From NCBI GenBank assembly GCA_022818135.1, contig JAFMSR010000001.1, positions 37,168,672-37,232,671 on the forward strand: 64,000 nucleotides of DNA. The letters run 5' to 3'. The position numbers were made by a program, and so were the translations under genes. The notes beneath the pieces were generated by a model. The model saw only the letters and a list, made by a program, of their open reading frames with translations, was not told the DNA's origin and did no database searches. Position 1 is the stretch's first letter, and each line of letters starts with the position of its first letter. Shown piece by piece: positions 60,371 through 64,000 of the stretch. Source of the stretch: Saxidomus purpurata (Eukaryota; Mollusca; Bivalvia; Venerida; Veneridae).

Positions 60371-63113
60371 CAAACCCTATTTTAACCTTACACTTTGGAT
60401 AACTAAATAAAAGATATTAAGATAAAATGAAGAAAAACCTTTAGGAAATAGAATATGCACGATGACGTCTCGTATAAACAAAAGTAACGACCCATCAAAA
60501 GGACGTTATTAAGTCATTTGACCAGAATGCACTCTTCAAATTTTCCCCTATTTTATTCCACTACATACAAAGTTTTTCGCAGCCGTTTGAGGGAATAGGC
60601 ATTTTTAATATTCATAGGTATATAATAAAAGCATTTAGTGGACTCGTTGTTTCAATATCTAATTTTCTTTCTTTTTTACCGAGACTGCTTTTCATTACTT
60701 CTTAAGACTTTCGGAAAAGAATCAAAGGTTACCTTTCAGTGTGGGTTCGAATCTCGCACAAATCTCCTAACCGCTTTATGTTGAATAAATCATTAAGGAT
60801 ATTATAGATATACATTTTTATCTTTTCCAATGTACCAAATCAAATACAGTTCTTTTATTCAGCCAACAGTTTAAAATGAAGTTATTGTGCATTATGGAAC
60901 ATATTAATGGTTTTGCTGACGGTATATGCTCTTTTCAGGTCACATGTCTTTAACCTGACAGATCATAGGAGAATCTTGACTCGAACGTATTGGTAACCCA
61001 ATTTACTGTTTTCAGCCTTTGCGATGCCGCAAACATCAAGTCCTTCCATTCATTTATATCGTCAATGTGTGTCATGTCTTTTTGTTTCGTTTACAGTTCG
61101 TGAGAGTATTTTGCTGATGAGGCAAATGAATAAATGCCATGTTTTTAATATCTCACCTTTATTCCCTTAATTTCATTGAAGAAAGCTTTTCATTATCCAG
61201 CTGTTGTCCGAATGGAATGCTTGTGCAAACCTTTTTATAAGTAATAAATTCCTGATTGCAGACAATTAATTTGGTAGATATTGTTTCTGAAAAACGAAAT
61301 GATGTGCAGAAATGTTTAAGATCTTCGTGTACTTTGTGGTCACAATACTGCCAATATTTAGCTTCTTCGGGTTAATAACATTAAACGCTTGAGCCATGAC
61401 AGTCTAGACATTGCAACAGTCATACGTTCTACTTTCTCTTAAAAAACCGTGGAGGCTTTCAATGACGGGATTTCAACATATGGGTCAAAATGTTTCGTTA
61501 TCACCATGGTGCTTAGTGATATATATTATTTTAGTAAAGATCAGTTTGCTTTGATAAATAAACCACTATTAAAAGTCAGCGGGAACATAAGTTGCAAAAC
61601 TAAAAGTATAATTGTGTTGTTGTTTAGCTTATTACTACTTCGCCGTTTTGTTTAGAAATGTTACTTGAATAAAACATTTAATTTACAGGGTAAAGGAAAA
61701 ATGTCCATCTGTTCTGGAAAAAATTAAAGTAATAGTTGTATGCTTAAAGTGAGAATCAAGTGTATAAAGAGTTTTTCTTCCAAGTGAACGTAGTGTAATT
61801 TTAAGAAAATCTTTTTGACTCTCCTAGACAAAAATTGAAATGAATTACATATTTATTGCCCTTTTAAATTTAAAGTTTATTCCCTGACCAAGCTGTTATA
61901 TAAGTATAAAATTATGTTTATGTTTTCAACATCTTCCATGACCAATTGTGATACCAAGTTTTGAACCGTAATCTAGCTCTTAGATCTGGAACTTTCTTCC
62001 TACACAGAAACCGTTACAATTTTGATAAATTTACCCATTCGTTTAAATTGTATATCATTTAACTTGAAACACACACAATGTGTTAATTGTTGTTCACCCT
62101 AAAATTATTCGTCTGTTTCCATCCGACACATTAATCAGAATTAAAGTAAACTTTTTGTGTCAAGGCTTGTGAGGAAACACACAATTTATGGCTCAATTCT
62201 ATTTTATGTCTTGGTTTATGGTGAAACAAACCGGTTTCTCTAGCAATCTTTAATTGTCTCATTTTGCTCTCAAGAATTAGCTAGTCCTTGATTAGTAATA
62301 GAGCTATTACCAAGGACGATCAAGATCATATTTTCTTACTTTCAAGAATTCCAGACAGTTATAGGTTATAGTTAACATTATATAAACAGTATTTTACTTA
62401 TTTTAGGACAACGTCAGAGAATAACTGAACTTAAATAATAAGTTATCAATTTAAAATGAAAACTATTTGAGTTAGAAAAAAAGCGATGTTCTATCTGTTT
62501 GACTTAAAAATGATTAAAAAGGTATGCATCAACGATATTTTACATACAATTTCACGGGTTAGCTGGGTACACGTAACCGTTCACGTTCGGTTTATGTTTT
62601 TTCATGCCAGTTTTACAGCATATCTGAGCAGATTGATAGTTTTCTTTTCAACATAGACGATATTAGATTAATGACAATTTTAAGCTTATTGTATTTTTTA
62701 AAGCGACAGTTTATAAGTAAGCTTACAGCTTTCTACTCGATCCTTGTTGCTATTTACCAGACAATTATCCGAATAAAGCATTGTTTAAACCAACGGGAAG
62801 AAATGTTTGTAACTAATATGAATGAAAACAAATATATACAAATGTAACTACATGTAGAAATACTCTTTAAACAGAAAAAAAGCTGACAGATAATTTGATT
62901 GAATATACTACACTTAAACTCACTTCTTCGCACAATTTTACCTTTTCAATCTTTTACAAGGCCAGTAACAAAATTACGCAAGGGTTCTCTCAAACGGTAT
63001 TGTATCTTTGTACAAACTGCACTGCGATACAAAGAAGTGTCTTAACAATTGAGCATTTTACTTAAAGTATGCTTATTGTATTTATGAAACGTTCAAAGAA
63101 TATATATATTGCC

Positions 63114-63241
63114 AACCGAAAAGATTCCCCAGTGACAGATAGAATCTCTTGGCTGACAGTAGCAGAATGCTTGAAAGAACATCATTGCATATCCATATGA
63201 ATGACATATAGGCGAGAATTCCGTAATACAGAGCGGATATA
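63114..63241 (+). other. Highly conserved island, copy 2
   Basis: Paralog of 55321-55447, about 93% identical by eye and without internal indels. The plus-strand frame ends at a TGA in 'catatgaatgac' (near 63200), and the palindrome seen in copy 1 is disrupted (gctgacagtagcaga). Confidence 0.6.
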
Positions 63242-64000
63242 GCCTAATCTCATCAGATGAGTGATTCAATAAGAAACATACTGTTATTCTAGCGATTATG
63301 TACTTTTTATGAAAATCCTTACTTGGGCACTTTATGAATCTTTCTGTTTCGACCCCCGTTATAAATGTGTTTAAAATTATTACAGTTGACTTTTCCGACA
63401 GTTTACATAAGAATGCATATGTGACTTTGTAAAATTTGGAATTTGTCTAATATGTCTGTTGTGGTTACTTTTAATATAGTCTAAATGGAAAACAGGAATA
63501 GTTGCTGTGATGATTAAAAAATTGATAAGCTGCAGACACTAGTCTTTTTAAGTAAATATGCATTCTAATCATTATAGAAATATACTAGTGTAAAAACAAA
63601 ACGTTTGTTTACGCCAGACTACTGGCCTGAGCTTTTTCTTGACCTAATGCCTTTTCTGAATTACATATTCTAAATCTATTGAAACAACACGAGTCTGTAA
63701 CTACAGCCGTGGTTTATCTGCAAAGGCTTTACAGAAAAATACAATGACTTTAATAAAACTGACTTTATTTCTTTGTTTTCTTACGCAAAACGGTCTAGTT
63801 CATGACAGAAAAAAAAAAAATTATATATTTTGTTATAACATAATCTATTTCATCTAAGACTAAACAACATTGAAGGGGTCAGTTGTATTGTAAATGTACT
63901 TGTAGCCCAGAAATGTGGTAGACTGAGAAACCTTTAGAATGCATAATTAAATGTCTAAGCTTCTAAACCCATGAAAGAACGGTTCATTAAATATGATCGC

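Larger units (their letters stand above)
59030..64000 (+). repeat. Array III unit, copy 2 (runs off the window)
   Basis: Paralog of 50.0-56.2 kb (anchors there). It differs mainly by a 0.7 kb insertion at 59.43-60.2 kb (the CRE-bearing dimer) and by lacking the foldback at 52953. The right end aligns with 56.17 kb of copy 1 (aaatatgatcgc), so the unit probably continues past the window edge or stops near it. Confidence 0.9.

Noticed and set aside
60728..60775. T-arm-like 'gtgggttcgaatctcgc' as part of a tRNA gene
   Set aside because: The T-arm folds, but there is no acceptor partner, D-arm or anticodon arm upstream at the right distance. At most it is an isolated relic of a SINE.

Overview
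This window looks like non-coding DNA from an animal nuclear genome, most likely a bivalve mollusc and perhaps a heterodont clam. The sequence is strongly AT-rich throughout. It has no operons, ribosome-binding sites or long open frames, and the longest ATG-initiated frame is about 110 codons. The bivalve assignment rests on four degenerate interspersed repeats whose consensus I recognise from bivalve genomes: a hairpin element beginning AGCTCACCTGA, an element reading 'atgcccct...aggggtatattg', 'aaggtcaa'/'gagttatggccc' type repeats, and a CRE-containing foldback repeat. A tRNA-derived SINE is also present. The species call is inference. No protein-coding gene, rRNA or functional tRNA can be supported. 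Where a frame lies in a segment that occurs twice, the other copy carries stops or frame-breaking indels, which argues against coding.

Most of the window consists of decayed local duplications in direct orientation, in three arrays. Array I (about 1.2-14.3 kb) has two long copies (about 5.02-8.16 and 9.59-11.62 kb) and fragments at 1.18, 13.3 and 14.24 kb. Array II (about 18.8-49.3 kb) is a modular array. Its left part carries a three-copy segment (18.85, 23.10, 29.02 kb), a second three-copy segment (20.36, 24.81, 30.99 kb) and a 0.5 kb direct duplication (24.11 and 25.52 kb). Its right part is a pair of 6-7 kb paralogous blocks (about 31.85-38.6 and 41.0-46.3 kb) with shuffled modules between them. 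Array III (about 50.0-56.2 and 59.03-64.0 kb) is another pair, and its second copy runs off the window end. By eye, copies are generally about 75-85% identical, with shorter islands above 90%.

Younger insertions lie on this background. The best defined is a 260-360 bp MITE-like family, flanked by TTAA on both sides in three copies (18.33, 34.29 and 41.29 kb), with a truncated reverse-strand copy at 21.04 kb. An empty TTAA site in the paralogous block supports real insertion. Other insertions or local repeats are a SINE (57.87 kb), a 175 bp foldback palindrome (52.95 kb), a tandem dimer of a CRE-bearing foldback repeat (59.43-60.12 kb), two minisatellites (26.2 and 28.3 kb) and a GACT microsatellite (36.13 kb).

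No genes act together here. The most unusual content is the array architecture, the TTAA element family, and a few islands conserved between paralogous copies more than their surroundings. One of these is a homeodomain-like palindrome (33.78 and 42.77 kb) and another is a 127 bp block (55.32 and 63.11 kb). All similarity statements were made by eye, without alignment software or database searches.
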